Below, in pieces: positions 45,801 to 57,209 of a DNA stretch of 64,000 nucleotides; the stretch's first letter is position 1; every line of letters starts with the position of its first letter. Origin of the DNA: Brachionus manjavacas. Taxonomy: Eukaryota; Rotifera; Eurotatoria; Ploima; Brachionidae. The notes beneath the pieces are model-generated. The model was not told where the DNA came from. It was given only the letters and a program-made list of their open reading frames with translations, and did not search any database. Made by a program: the position numbers and the translations under genes. The DNA lies in assembly GCA_019054805.1 (NCBI GenBank), contig JAHQIY010000023.1:992001-1056000 (forward strand), read 5' to 3'.

Positions 45801-47532
45801 TTTACAATTAGAACAAAAATTTAAGGTTTTTCTTTTTTGTACTAAAATTTCACATTGCCAAATTTTTTAAAATTTGTTAAATTTATTATTTTTAAATTTA
45901 AATTTTAAAACTAAAAAATTTGTTTAAAAAATTAATCACTCACTCACTAACCGAAGACAGGAAATCACTTTTTTAACTTTTTGAAATTATTTTTTTTCTA
46001 ACCCAACATGATCAGGAATATCTGGGTACAAATTGGACATGACCATAATTTTTGTTCCAAATTTTTATTTGTCTTTTCAAATATTAGACAGAAAAACATA
46101 TTTATTGCAGTGGCATCGATCCGTCCATAGTCCAACTTGATTATGTAGCCACTTCTCAGGAAGACAATTACAAAACCTGGGTAAAATCGAATGTCTACTA
46201 TCAGCATAGTCACGATGTGCGCTCACTTTTGATTGCCGACAATCAACTAATTTCTGCCGGAGTCGACACAAAAATAGTCTTCAAGTCACTTGAAAAAAAG
46301 CACTCCTCAAAAAACCGCAAGTACAATTCAATGCCTCAAAAGTGTCTGATTCATACATGCAGGGATTATGTTCTTTTACAGCACGATAAACACTTGGAAA
46401 TATGGAAGCTAGGCCAGTCGGGCGACAGCCTCAATTTTGATGACAAAAAAGACGGAGACTGTCTGTCAATATTGAGATCGGCCAAAAAATTCCTCCACCT
46501 TAACTCCAAAAATGACTTGAACATTGTTTGCTCGTCAATCGGAGCCCTTCCGTCCCAGCAAAACACCCAGACCATTTGGATGTCCTATTCAGATTTGAAT
46601 GCAATACACATTTACAAAGTAGAAATCAGTTCAAAGCAGCTACTGGAGCCCAAAATAAAAGTCAACAAAATAAAATCACTTCCGCTAGCATGCGGAAATC
46701 GACCAGCAGTCATGATGAATTTTTACTATTCCACATCCTCTAACCAACTCAGACTTAACTACTTGACCAACAAGTCGTGTCTGCAAAGTTTGTATCTACT
46801 GAATGATGAGCTTGGATTTGCGCTCGATTCCACCATACAGTGCATTCCTCAAGATTTACTATTGACCGACAATCGAGTTTATTTAATGGACTTCAAAGAG
46901 GACTATGTAGCCACAGCCGATACTGACATGAACATTGTTATTTGGTCTTTGAAGAGCCAGAGTCAGCTTTGCAACTTGCCAAAATATGAAAGACTGGCAA
47001 CAGGCTTCAAATTTCATCCGAACAAAAGCCTATTGCTTGTTTGCTATGCAAACCGGACAATAGTTGAATATGATTATGAACTGAATGAATACTCAGATTG
47101 GAGCCGGGAGTCGAGCAAACTTTGGCCAAAACAGTGGCTAAAATCGAACAACAAAATACTTAACTGTTTCTATGATAGTCGAGATGAGGACAAAATAATA
47201 CTGCACGATGAACAGTATTTGATAATAATAGATAAAAAAGAAAAGATGCCTGATTTTAATGAAAAAATTTTTCAGCCTAAATATTCAATCAAGAGTAAAA
47301 GTGAAAATGGTCATGGCGATAAGCAGCATGCAATTCATGTTTCAGACAAATATAGGGTATGTTTTAATTTAAGGCTAATTATTTTTATTTATTTAAAAAA
47401 AAATTTTTTGTAAAGTATATTGTTCATGTGAGTGAACCGATGCAAGCTCAGTTATTAATTGTTGAAGTAACACCTTTGAGTGTTTCGGAGCGACTGCCAC
47501 CGTCCTTAAAACAGAAAAAATTTGGAACATAA
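42827..47532 (+). CDS. UTP4: UTP4/cirhin, WD40 protein of the small-subunit processome, five exons
   Basis: Exons 42827-43256, 43309-43477, 43530-43653, 46088-47356 and 47416-47532 (GT-AG, consistent phases) encode 702 aa. Nucleolar t-UTP subcomplex member needed for pre-18S rRNA processing and rDNA transcription in yeast and animals. The Met at 42827 was chosen over an upstream in-frame codon because MGDYIVHRARFF fits the conserved N-terminus. WD repeats fill two propellers: ESVLWCRSQLLSSGLDGFIV, RILSIAWHKDEEVLITGGID, IISGDSRGKISVWNAEHG, SHDVRSLLIADNQLISAGVD, and VATADTDMNIVIWSLKS in the second. The C-terminus (IILHDEQYLIIIDK, ERLPPSLKQKKFGT) is the family signature. Intron 3 is 2434 bp and holds a foldback element; the others are 52-59 bp. 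AATAAA follows at 47571. Confidence 0.95.
43654..46087 (+). other. Large UTP4 intron 3
   Basis: Flanked by GAG|GTAATA and ATTAG|ACAGAA with phase 0 on both sides, so the reading resumes as DE-TEKHIYCSGIDP. It contains no credible exon. The foldback at 45594-45855 is the main structured feature. Confidence 0.8.
45594..45855. repeat. ~262-bp foldback element in UTP4 intron 3
   Basis: GGCAATGTGAAATTTTAAAT at the left is mirrored by ACTAAAATTTCACATTGCC at the right. AAGAAAAACCTTAA pairs inward with TTAAGGTTTTTCTT. The arms are about 45 bp. The centre is non-coding and itself has TTTGTACAA-type symmetrical pieces. Confidence 0.65.
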
Positions 47533-47570
47533 ACTTCAATTTTTTTAAAATAATTAAAAATAAAAAAAAG

Positions 47571-47576
47571 AATAAA
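47571..47576 (+). terminator. Poly(A) signal of UTP4
   Basis: AATAAA about 40 bp after the stop codon at 47532, in an A-rich 3' UTR. Confidence 0.5.
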
Positions 47577-48241
47577 AATATCAATTGAGCCTTTTTTTTC
47601 TGTAGCTTCAATCAATGTTGGGTTTAAGTCCTTAAGTCAATCGAAATTTATTGAAATGACAAAAATTTTTAATCCAAAAATAGATTTAACAATATGTTTT
47701 GGAAAAATTGAAAATGGCAATTTGTATTTGGTTTTATTAATTTTAGAAAAAAAATCTGGTCTAACTTGGGCCAACTCCTAATCCATTCTTTTCAATACAT
47801 TTTGTTCTACAGGTTCGGATGATAGAGAGGTGGTCTTGATGGAGAAAAAAGTCGCTTCGTGGAATATTCGCTGATAATTGCGAAAAAAATTTGAGTAATT
47901 TGTCACAATTTGAAAAAAACTAATGTAATAACTAATAAAAAATTAAGAAAATTCCTAACATTATATCATAAAAAAATTTTGGTTCAACTCAGACATGTAT
48001 TGTACTTAAAGAAGGTCTTTATACATTTTCCACACTTTTTTTTTCCTATTTTCCCCACCGTACAAATTTTCTTCTTAACATTTTTCCTTCTTGCAAAATT
48101 TAGATCGCTGTATAAAAATTAAAATGCGATTACTTTCTTTGCACACTCAACTTAAAGTCAAGATTGGGTTTATTAAAAAGTATTCCAATCAAGTGTGCAA
48201 TTACATTGCAGAGTTTTTGTAGACATATTTATTTGGATTAA

Positions 48242-48358
48242 GCAAAGTTGCTTAATCGTTAAGCATTTTACAGAACTAAATTATCTCTTTTAGTAAAAAC
48301 GTTATTAAAATTTTTCTGAATTGAAACGATCAAATTGAAATGAACTTCACAACCCCGG
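48242..48358. repeat. Dispersed repeat, second copy of 38505-38617
   Basis: AGCATTTTACAGAACTAAAT through TTCTGAATTGAAACGATCAA to ACTTCACAACCCC matches 38505-38617 at most positions. The 38-kb copy runs on into a LINE RT motif on the minus strand, so this is probably LINE-derived. Confidence 0.6.
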
Positions 48359-48635
48359 TTTGATAAAACCGTTTCGATTAACCATTTTCCAGCATCAGCA
48401 TACAAAGAGCTCATTCAAATATATGAAGGTGAGGAAAAAATTATTTGAACGGAAATGAAACATTTGACGACATTGCAATAGTGAATTTTTATGAAAACTT
48501 TTCATGTGACTATTTATTAAGATTAAGTTTAATTTTTATAAAAAGTTGATAAATTTTGAATTTTTAGCTATTATAAAAATCAAATTTTTCTTTAGTAATT
48601 GTAGTTCAAATAACCGCTACAAGGTAATTTTATTT

Positions 48636-50516
48636 GGGTTATATTTAATCGATTTCTATAATTACTGAACCTATCTCCTAAAAAATATTATCTGTTAAAT
48701 ACACAAAAAGCAGTCACTTGGATTACTGGAATTGTCTCTATAAATTATTATTTTTATAACTAAAATTAATGAAAGTATAGCAATTTTTTTTAAATGTTTT
48801 ATTAAAAATTAATTGAAATTTAAAAAAAAAAAATATGAAACTGACTCTGTTTCTATTTCTTTTTTTGAAACTGCAGCAATTGTTGTAGGTAATGATCTAA
48901 TGCCTTTCTAGCTTTATTCATTAAAAGTTATAATTTAAAAATTAGATAAGTATAAAATAATTAATTTAAGATATTAATTAAATAATTTAAGATACATTTT
49001 TAGAAAGATAAGTATCATATTTCGCATAAATTCTTTCTGTACCTCTAAAATATTAAAATGTACCTCAAATAAATAAAAATTTTCATCTATTAAATTAAAA
49101 AATGTGCTATTTTTAAAATTAACCATCTAAACTTAAAAAGTACATCTAATAATTTAAATTACCATTTAATTATTATAAAGAAAGGCTAGTTAATTTAAAG
49201 AATCTCTAAATTTTAAATAAAAACCTCTAACTCTTGATGTTTTGTTCAAATTTCACACATTATTAGAATTTTCCTATTTCTTTTATACAATAATTGACAA
49301 CTAAATAACTAGTTAATTTATGTAAATATCATCAATAAATTTTATATTTATAATTATAAAAATAATTATCCCTATTCTATCCTAGTAGATAATGGGGAGG
49401 CGCTCATCTCCTTTTCAAGTACCTTTTTGAGCAACGGCTACGACCTGACACAGAGGCTACTACATCGAGTTGATCATCTACACCGCAATTATTACCCAGT
49501 CGAAACTGGTCCCCCTACTTTTATGATGAAAGAGGTTTAAACATTCGCCCCGTATTGCACAGATATTTTGAAGATTTTTTCACCCTCAGCGGGTTTTGAA
49601 TACTATATTTAGCTACAACTTATTTCCTTAAATAAATAAAAAAAAAGTTATTCTCTATTATCTATTATTAAATTGTAATTGAAATTCTAACACTAAAATG
49701 AGTAAAACAGAATCATTAGAACATATATTAGAAAATGAAATCGACGATACCCTCAATGACTCTGATGAGATTGTAAGAAAACCACAATCTAAAAAAGGAA
49801 GAGTTTATGTAAAGTTTATGAGCATTATTGAGACTTTGATTCATTCGAAGAAATTATTGAAAAAATCAAAAATGGACTAGAATGAAAAAATGTAACTTTG
49901 ACCTATTTGCTATTGATTTACCATTCGAATCTAATAGAAAAAGAGGAGCACCAAAAAAAAAAATGCAGCTTGCTAACAACGTCAACAAAATGAAACAAAT
50001 GCATCAAATGAACCTCCAAAAGGTATTGAATCTGATGCTATCTCTCAGTCGTCAAAAAGAATACGAGTAGACGAAACAAAGGACAACTATGCAGTATGCA
50101 ACTCAGAAATGCGACGAAAACGTTGTTTGTATTGTCCAAACAAGTGCAAAAATTATTTATTTTTTCTTTTTTATTAGCTTATTTTTCAATTAAAAGCTTT
50201 TTTTAAATAAAATATCTGATAATTTACTAAAATAGATACTTTTTTATTAGAATAGAGTATTTTTAATACAATAGATGAAAAAATAAAATTTAGCTTTTGT
50301 TTTAATATATTAGAAGTAAATTTTTATTTATTAGAGGTCTATTTTAATATTTTAGAAGTATGCAAAGGACATATGCCGAACTATCGGTTTGTAACACTTT
50401 TTTTTAAATAAATGATAAAGCATATAAAAAAATAATTTAAGAGACAAAGTAACAAAAAATATATACATTTTTAGGAGATAGGTTCAGTAATTATAGAGAT
50501 GGATTAAATATAACCC
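48636..50516. mobile_element. 1.88 kb Mutator-like (MULE-type) DNA transposon, degenerate
   Basis: TIRs of at least 49 bp at 48636-48684 and 50468-50516 (GGGTTATATTTAATC ... CCTATCTCCTAAAAA) differ at two positions. A 9-bp sequence ATTTTATTT lies directly outside both ends (48627-48635 and 50517-50525), the duplication length typical of Mutator-type elements. Inverted similarity continues further in: 49040-49100 resembles the reverse of 50310-50370, with ACCTCTAA/TTAGAGGT-like blocks. The interior carries a broken coding fragment. The AT-rich duplication could arise by chance, so the class call is moderate. Confidence 0.7.
49698..50160 (+). pseudogene. Broken transposon-encoded protein start within the MULE-like element
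   Basis: It begins MSKTESLEHILENEIDDTL (acidic) and continues, with frame changes and a TGA, as DFDSFEEIIEKIKNGLE. Then come a basic patch KRGAPKKKMQLANN and KEYE..TKDNYAVCNSEMRR with cysteines (YCPNKC) near 50130. The layout (short domain, basic patch, Cys residues) resembles the N-terminus of FLYWCH-type MULE proteins. No transposase core remains. Confidence 0.5.
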
Positions 50517-50529
50517 ATTTTATTTTATT

Positions 50530-51700
50530 TAGTTAAAAATAGGAATCACATTTTGTAGAATAGACCTCGGCTAAATAAACTCAAAAGTTTACTTGATTAT
50601 CTGTTTTAAAATAGAATTTTCAAGCCAAATGTTTATTCCTGATTTTAGCCCCAAAAAAGCTCATTTGAATAATTATGAAAAGACTTTTGCATAAAACGCT
50701 TTTGCGTGCATCAAGAAATAAGTTAAAACTAATTGCAGATAAGACTTGTCTAATTTTAAACTTTTATGATTAAGTTTTTGATCAAATATTTAGCCAAAAA
50801 TTTTTATTAAATCTTTAATTGACATGAATAAAGTTTGAAGTGTTTGTGTCATTCAATATTATTTTATCTAGAAATTCTGCATTTTTTATATATCTTATTA
50901 AATACAAAATTAGCAAAAAAAATCAATATATTCTTTTCATAAATTAGAAGTAAGCTCAATTGGTCAAAAGTGAGTTATCAAATGTGGCCACGTTTGCTTC
51001 TATTTTAGGCACCTGTTTGAATCTTCGATTAGACTAGGTCAACTACAAACTTGATAATTTAACATTCATTTAACAATGTAAATTTAAATAAAACATTAAA
51101 AAAATTAAATCGATTGCCAATTTATTCAGTTTGCCTAGTTTTTTTTCAATTTGAAATAAATTATGAAATAAAATATGAAATATTTTGATTTTGTTCGTGG
51201 AATCAGCAATTTGTGGCTTAATTTGGAATAATTTTAGTTTAGGATTATGAGAATGATGTTGTTTTTTGATAAGAATAAAATCGATTTCATTACTAGAAAT
51301 TTCACTTTTATTTTTTAGTCATCGTCTTAATCATAATTACATTAGCTCTGGTCAAAATATGAGAATGAGAATTATTTTTTCAGTTTTTCCTTATTTTAAT
51401 TTAACTCGTTTTTTACTTTTAATTTTTTAATTAAAAAAAAGAATTCTCAATTTTATTAAGATTTAATAAATTAATGCTGTTAATATTTTTATTTAACAAA
51501 AAGGAAATTAAAAAAGTCAATTAGCCGCCAAAATTTTTAATTAAGCTATTAGATAATTTAGTCTCAAAATGTTAGAGATCAACACTTTAGAAAACATTAA
51601 AACTCAGTGCAATTAAGCTTAGAACATGAATTTTAATTTTATTTAATGACCCATCAAAGTAGCATTTTGAAATTGATAATTTATATTTTGTCTTTAGATG
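50530..51700. other. AT-rich intergenic DNA upstream of the TBC1D24-like gene
   Basis: No gene or RNA is supported. The promoter of the downstream gene should lie at its right end, but no TATA box is convincing. Confidence 0.5.
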
Positions 51701-51705
51701 ATTCT

Positions 51706-51770
51706 AGAACTGATCAGAATTCAATTTTCAAGACTTTAGAAGATTTGAAAATTGAATTCTGATCAGTTCT
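51706..51770. repeat. Perfect 26-bp inverted repeat (hairpin) upstream of the TBC1D24-like ATG
   Basis: The arms 51706-51731 and 51745-51770 are exact reverse complements (AGAACTGATCAGAATTCAAT... / ...ATTGAATTCTGATCAGTTCT) around a 13-nt loop. It ends 207 bp before the start codon at 51978, so it may be in the promoter or 5' UTR. Confidence 0.85.
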
Positions 51771-51977
51771 TAAGTAGTCATAAAGAAAAGCTCTTTTCTT
51801 TTTTATCTTATCTACAAGTTCAGCTATATTAAATTACCACAATCATCAAGTTTTATCTTGAAGCAAAAGAATAAGTTTCAATGCAAATTTTGACTTTAAT
51901 TGAACTATCACGTGATTTAAAATTAAAAATTAGAAAAAAATTTAGATCAGATGAAAGTTTCAAAATAACTTCAAATA

Positions 51978-54900
51978 ATGATCGAATCTGGGCTCTGTTT
52001 TAACCTAGGATTTATAGACACGGAAAAATTGGCCACTTTTTTAGGAGAAACAAACTTGGATCACTTGACCGATCGATTAAACCAGACAACTTGCAATGCA
52101 GTTGAAGAGGCCAGCTATGACAAAGCAGTTAAAAACAATAAATTTAACAGTTTTCCAATGCGAAAAAAAAGCTCCACCAGCTCCAGAACCATGCGACAAA
52201 GTCAAAAATCGTTTTCGAATCTCACAAGTTTAAACATTGTGGAAATCAGCCAAGACGAGTTGAACTTGAGTGTTCGTCTTGCCAGCAATAGACAGCAAGA
52301 AAGCAACAGACTGAAAAATTTGATTCGTAGCAACTTTTGGCCTCTAAATCATCCGATCAGAAAATACCTTTGGAAATGTCTTCTCCAAAGGCCGCAACTA
52401 AGTTCGAATAAAGAAAATTCAAAATCAAATTCCCATTTGAAAAACATAGATTTCAGTGAGTTTGAGTACAACAAAAACTTGAACCAAATTTTTGGAAAAA
52501 GTATTTTAAATAATGGCAAAAAATTGCTTTATTTTTTTATTTCAAAAGTGGGAGAAATTGACATTAGTCTACCAGATTTTGTAAATATGAACACAAGGCA
52601 AGAGAATTCGAGTGATCACATGAATTATTATTTTTTAAATAGCAAAGGAAAACAGGCAATCAAGCGAATCCTCTGCGTATATGAATACCACTTTCCTCAA
52701 GTGACATTTAACCCTGGTCTTCTGTCCATTTCCAGTCTCCTATTGCACTACATGCAAGAACACGAAGTATTCGCCTCACTTTGCTATATGTCTTCAAGTA
52801 AAGAGCATTTGATTGAATCAAAAACTTGCTGGGACACCACATGTTCTGTATTTACCAAGTTATTGAAAAATTATTGTGTAAGTAAATTTAAAGCTTAAGA
52901 TTTAAGTGAAAAAAAAGTCCTCAAATACACGGCTTAAGCTGAATTATAAGCTAGGCATAAATAAATTTAAGTTTTTTTTTTAAGTTAGAAATAAAGGAAT
53001 TTAATTGAAAATAAAAAAATCGATTTTTAAACAAAAAAGTCCAAAAATGAAAAAATTTAAAGGCTTTTGTTTTTTTTGTTATACAAATAACAATGCTAGA
53101 ACAGAGCTAATAAATATTTTTTTTGGGAAAAGGAAATCTCTATTCCAGTTTTTCTGGCACATGGAAAAGAAAAGCTTTTGATCAAGCGTTCAAATCTAAG
53201 TGCCAAAATTATTAAGAAATTACTAAAGTGTTAAATATTTCAGGGCTAAAGGAAATTAATTTTTTGTTATTTGAATTTAATTTAAAAAAAATGACTATGC
53301 TTTGGAATCTTCATTGAGAAAAAAAAAGGCTTCTTGACAAAAAATCTCTGAGAAAAAGCAATGAAAAGATAGTTAGAGATTCTGTTTTTTTTTACAAATT
53401 AAAAATATTAATTATCGCTCTTCTAAAGGGTTCTTGCTAATGAAAAAGCAATTGAAGATATTATTGAACCTTATTTAGAAATTTCTGTCAAAAATTGTGA
53501 AAAAAAAATTCAAAATCTAAAGCTTTAATAACTTTTTTTATATTTCCGCTTTCGAAAAATTTAAAAAAGACCCTTTTAACAAAGGTTTAAAATGTAATTT
53601 TTAATTCACATAAATTTGTTAAGTTAATTTTAGATTTAAAAAAAGTGAAAAAAAATCTTTTAATTCTTGAAAAAATTATTAGAATTATTAATAAAAAAAT
53701 TTATTTTCTTGGCTTTTAATATTTTACTATTTTTACATAATTAATTATTATACATTATTACACATTTAGCGTCATTTTTTCGAATTCTAATATTTTCTTA
53801 TTTTGAAGCAATAAAGACTTGACTTGGTCAAATTTTTCAGCTTTATGAAAACAGTATAAAATATAAATATAAAAATGTAAATTAATTGAAAATTAAACTA
53901 AATTTTACATTAACGTAACTTAGTGGGTTAAACAATTTTGTTTTTTTTTTCAAATAAACTGTGATAATGATTTAATTTATAATAGTTCTATAATGCCATA
54001 CTAATGACAGATGAGCTTTATTGAAAAAGATTACCAGAATTAAATCTAAAGTTGATTAGAGTTAAAATAAGGAATATATTAACTCTTTAAATTATAAAAA
54101 AAATGAAAGATAATCAATAAACTGAATAATTTTTTACTTTTTTTTTTTTTGCTCTTGATTTGATTTAATTTCACTTATTTAGAAAATATCTAATCGTCTC
54201 GAAAATTAAGAAAAATAGTAAAAGTTTGAAAATCTAAAATTCGTAAATAATTTAAATTTAAAATTCTTAATAAATATATCCTAAGATAAATAGTCGCAAT
54301 AAATAATTTATCCAAAATAACTAATGAATAATGCACACTCTAGTCTGCTCATAAAGTTTAATTAAATTTTTTAAAATAATTAATTCTCAAATATCACATG
54401 TTGTAGGTTAATTTATTTTTCTAATTAAGAAATCAAGTTATGAAACCATATCAAAATATGCCATTGTCTCACTTGATTCCATATTAAATGAATGGTACTG
54501 GTGGATATTCGACTCTCTTTCATTTGATTATCTAGTCAAAATAATGGATTGCTTTCTGTTCGAGGGACAAAAAATATTCTACCGAGTTAGCTTAGCCCTG
54601 GCGCAGCAGTTTTCCCGCTGTAAGTATATCTAAAGAATTTTTATGCTGTTCAAGCTGATTAATGTTGAATGTTGTATCATGCTAGACATCGAGCTAATTG
54701 AAGAATGTGAATTGATTGACGAGTATTTTTTTAATGGTATACTAAAATCATCATTTATTAATTTGGATACTAACAATTACTAACAAAGTTTAGTTGACAC
54801 TTTTAACTATTATTATTAAATCTACTAATAAAAGGTATTCTGAATTTTGGAAAAAATAATAAAAATATAAGACTAAGTGACATTTTTTTTGGGTGTCCAA

Positions 54901-57084
54901 AATTAGTTCTGTAATTTATTTTAGCTCTTACATACAAAGTGATAAAGAAATTTTCTGTTATGATTATAATTATTATTTAATACAATTTTGAATTCTTATT
55001 TACAAAATAGAAAAAAATATGTTAAAAAATTCAAAACACTCTTCAAAATTGAGTTCTAAATAAAAAAAATCATCGGTAAAGTTTCAAAATAATTTCATCT
55101 CAATAAAACAAAATTTTTTTACAATTTTTAGAATTTCCAAAATTTCAAATTTCTTTCACTAGCGGAAAAATGACATTTAGCTATATATATGTATAGCAGC
55201 TTGGCAAAAGATAAGTGACATTTATTTAGAAAGGAAACTTTTATTTTTAAATGTTAAAATTTAACAAGATAAATTCAAAAGATTTACTTGTACCTAGAGC
55301 TTATGCTAGCTATTTAAATGATGCATGTGTAGATTTGGATTGAGTCAATAAATATATATTTAAATATTTTATTTGCTTTTAGCTTTAAAAATGACCTTTT
55401 TTGTTATGAAAAATTAATAAATTTTTGATAAAATGATTTTTATTTTAGCCTTAAGAAGCGAGAGTTTAAGAGTGGACAAGCATTCAATTCACCAATTTTG
55501 CAAATCTAGTGCGAACCTGGATAGTATAGACAAACTAATGAAGGTAAACCAAGTCGGTAAACTAAAGCAAATATCACCGTGACTTACTAGGTCTTAAATT
55601 TAGAATAAGATAAAAGTTTTGTTCTAAATTTTAAAAGAGAATACGAAACGATTATTTTCAAAGGCTTAATATTTCAAAGCAAATATTTGTAGGATCAAAT
55701 TGGATATTTTTTATTTTCAATTTCGTTGGAAACTTTACCATAATTAGATTTGAATACTAAGAAAATAAAAAAAACAAGAAGAAAATAAAAAATATGCATG
55801 TTGTTGATTCAAAACTTCAAATTTTTATTAATAAACAACTGCAAAAGGTTAGCTTTGATATACGCAACTTGAAGCGGTCTACGATCAAAGAATACTATTC
55901 AAAAGAAGAGAACAAACGCAAAAACTTCACCAAATATGACAAGAACCACAACAAAACGCTTGTCAGCATTGAAAGTGAGACATTTTTTGCCTAAATTTTT
56001 CTCTTGAATAAATTGATTGATTTAGAATATTTTTTGATTATTTTTAAGAAATTTATTTTAGAGCGAGTATTTAGAGCGCAATTATTTTATTAAATTAAAA
56101 AAGTTTTAATTTTTGATTATTCTCTAGACAACCAAAAAAGCAGCCCGACCCGGATTTATTTGAACGAAACAATGACCAGTGTACTGTCCCATGCAAATGT
56201 AAGATTTTTGCTCAAAAATATTTAGTCCTTTATTTGATACCTACAAATTTTTGTCATCCGTCCTGTCACCTTTATTTTAGAATGCATGAAGATTTTATCT
56301 TTTAACCATTTAGTCGATGCATCTTGACCAAAAACATCGTTCCTTAAATAATCTATGCAACTAAATAAAATGTAACTGGTCTTTTAGCTTCACTGATCTA
56401 GATTACAAATCCATTTTGTTAAAATGGGTGAATGTAAGACCTGTTTACATAATATTAAATGTCACTTTTGAACTGCTTTAATGTCTTTGTCTATGACCAA
56501 GTTAAAAAGAAAAAAAAATAATTTTTTTTTAAAGCTGTGCAGTATTTGGAATTGGATACCGCAACGATTAAGTATTTGCACCCCGAACATGCTGTTCACT
56601 ACGCAAGAAAATGGCACCAGTCTAAATACATTGTTCAATGTGCTTGACGAGTTGGAATATTGTCTGGTTGTGATAAAAACATTTGATGATGAAATATTTG
56701 GAGCGTTTTGTGCCGGAGACTGGAACGAGCGGAAAAATCCAAAAACTTTGTATTTTGGCACAGGGGAAACATTTTTATTTACTCTTAGTCCTGAAAAAAG
56801 TGTATTTAAATGGGTTGGTTTGAAGCAAGAAACAAAGCCTAACCAGGAAATGTTTATTCGCGTAAATACGAACAAGATTTCGATCGGAGGAGGGTATTAA
56901 AATTTGTCTATCTTGAATAAAAAAGTTTATTTTTTTTTTAAGAAGCAGGGAAGGACTTGTGATTAAATCGAATTTGTTGGAGGGAGAGACAAATCAATGT
57001 GATACTTTTGCTAATGAACCTCTTTGTCGAACGAAAATTTTTCAAATAGCTATTTTAGAAGTGGTTGGATTCAGCAGCCGATGA
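51978..57084 (+). CDS. TBC1D24: TBC1D24-like protein: TBC domain plus TLDc domain, eight exons
   Basis: Exons 51978-52877, 54430-54619, 54686-54736, 55449-55543, 55848-55974, 56128-56198, 56535-56893 and 56943-57084 join in phase to 644 aa. TBC1D24/Skywalker proteins act at synaptic and endosomal vesicles with Rab35/ARF6 and phosphoinositides. The N-terminal ~100 residues are Ser-rich and divergent. The TBC domain (about 110-400) has NLIRSNFWPLNHPIRKYLWK, LPDFV, an ALxAILK-like region (FEGQKIFYRVSLALAQQFSR) and WYWWIFDSLSFDYLVKIMDC. I do not see the catalytic Arg finger motif IxxDxxR in its usual form, as in TBC1D24. The TLDc domain (about 475-644) has IWNWIPQRLSIC, VIKTFDDEIFGAFCAGDW, FFG-like YFGTGETFLF and the end CDTFANEPLCRTKIFQIAIL. 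Intron 1 is 1.55 kb. Exon 8 has a tandem AGAAG acceptor. Confidence 0.92.
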
Positions 57085-57199
57085 TGATTGTTTTTTATTT
57101 TTTAAACTTTTTATCAAAAAGAAAGAAAAATTGAAAAATTTTGTTTAATTGTTTTCTCACCCTCCATTTCCTTAAGATTCCTCTTTGCTGACGAAACAA

Positions 57200-57205
57200 A
57201 ATAAA
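57200..57205 (+). terminator. Poly(A) signal of the TBC1D24-like gene
   Basis: AATAAA about 115 bp after the stop codon; another AATAAA lies about 30 bp further on. Confidence 0.45.
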
Positions 57206-57209
57206 GGTT

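Noticed and set aside
45998..46575. Minus-strand open frames at the start of UTP4 exon 4
   Set aside because: They are shadows of the conserved UTP4 exon.
55794..55847. Open frame upstream of TBC1D24-like exon 5 as part of the exon
   Set aside because: Joining at the AG before 55848 keeps phase with exon 4 and restores the family pattern; the preceding codons look like intron.
56462..56875. 137-codon minus-strand open frame
   Set aside because: Lies antisense to the TLDc exon, which has conserved motifs and correct splice sites on the plus strand.
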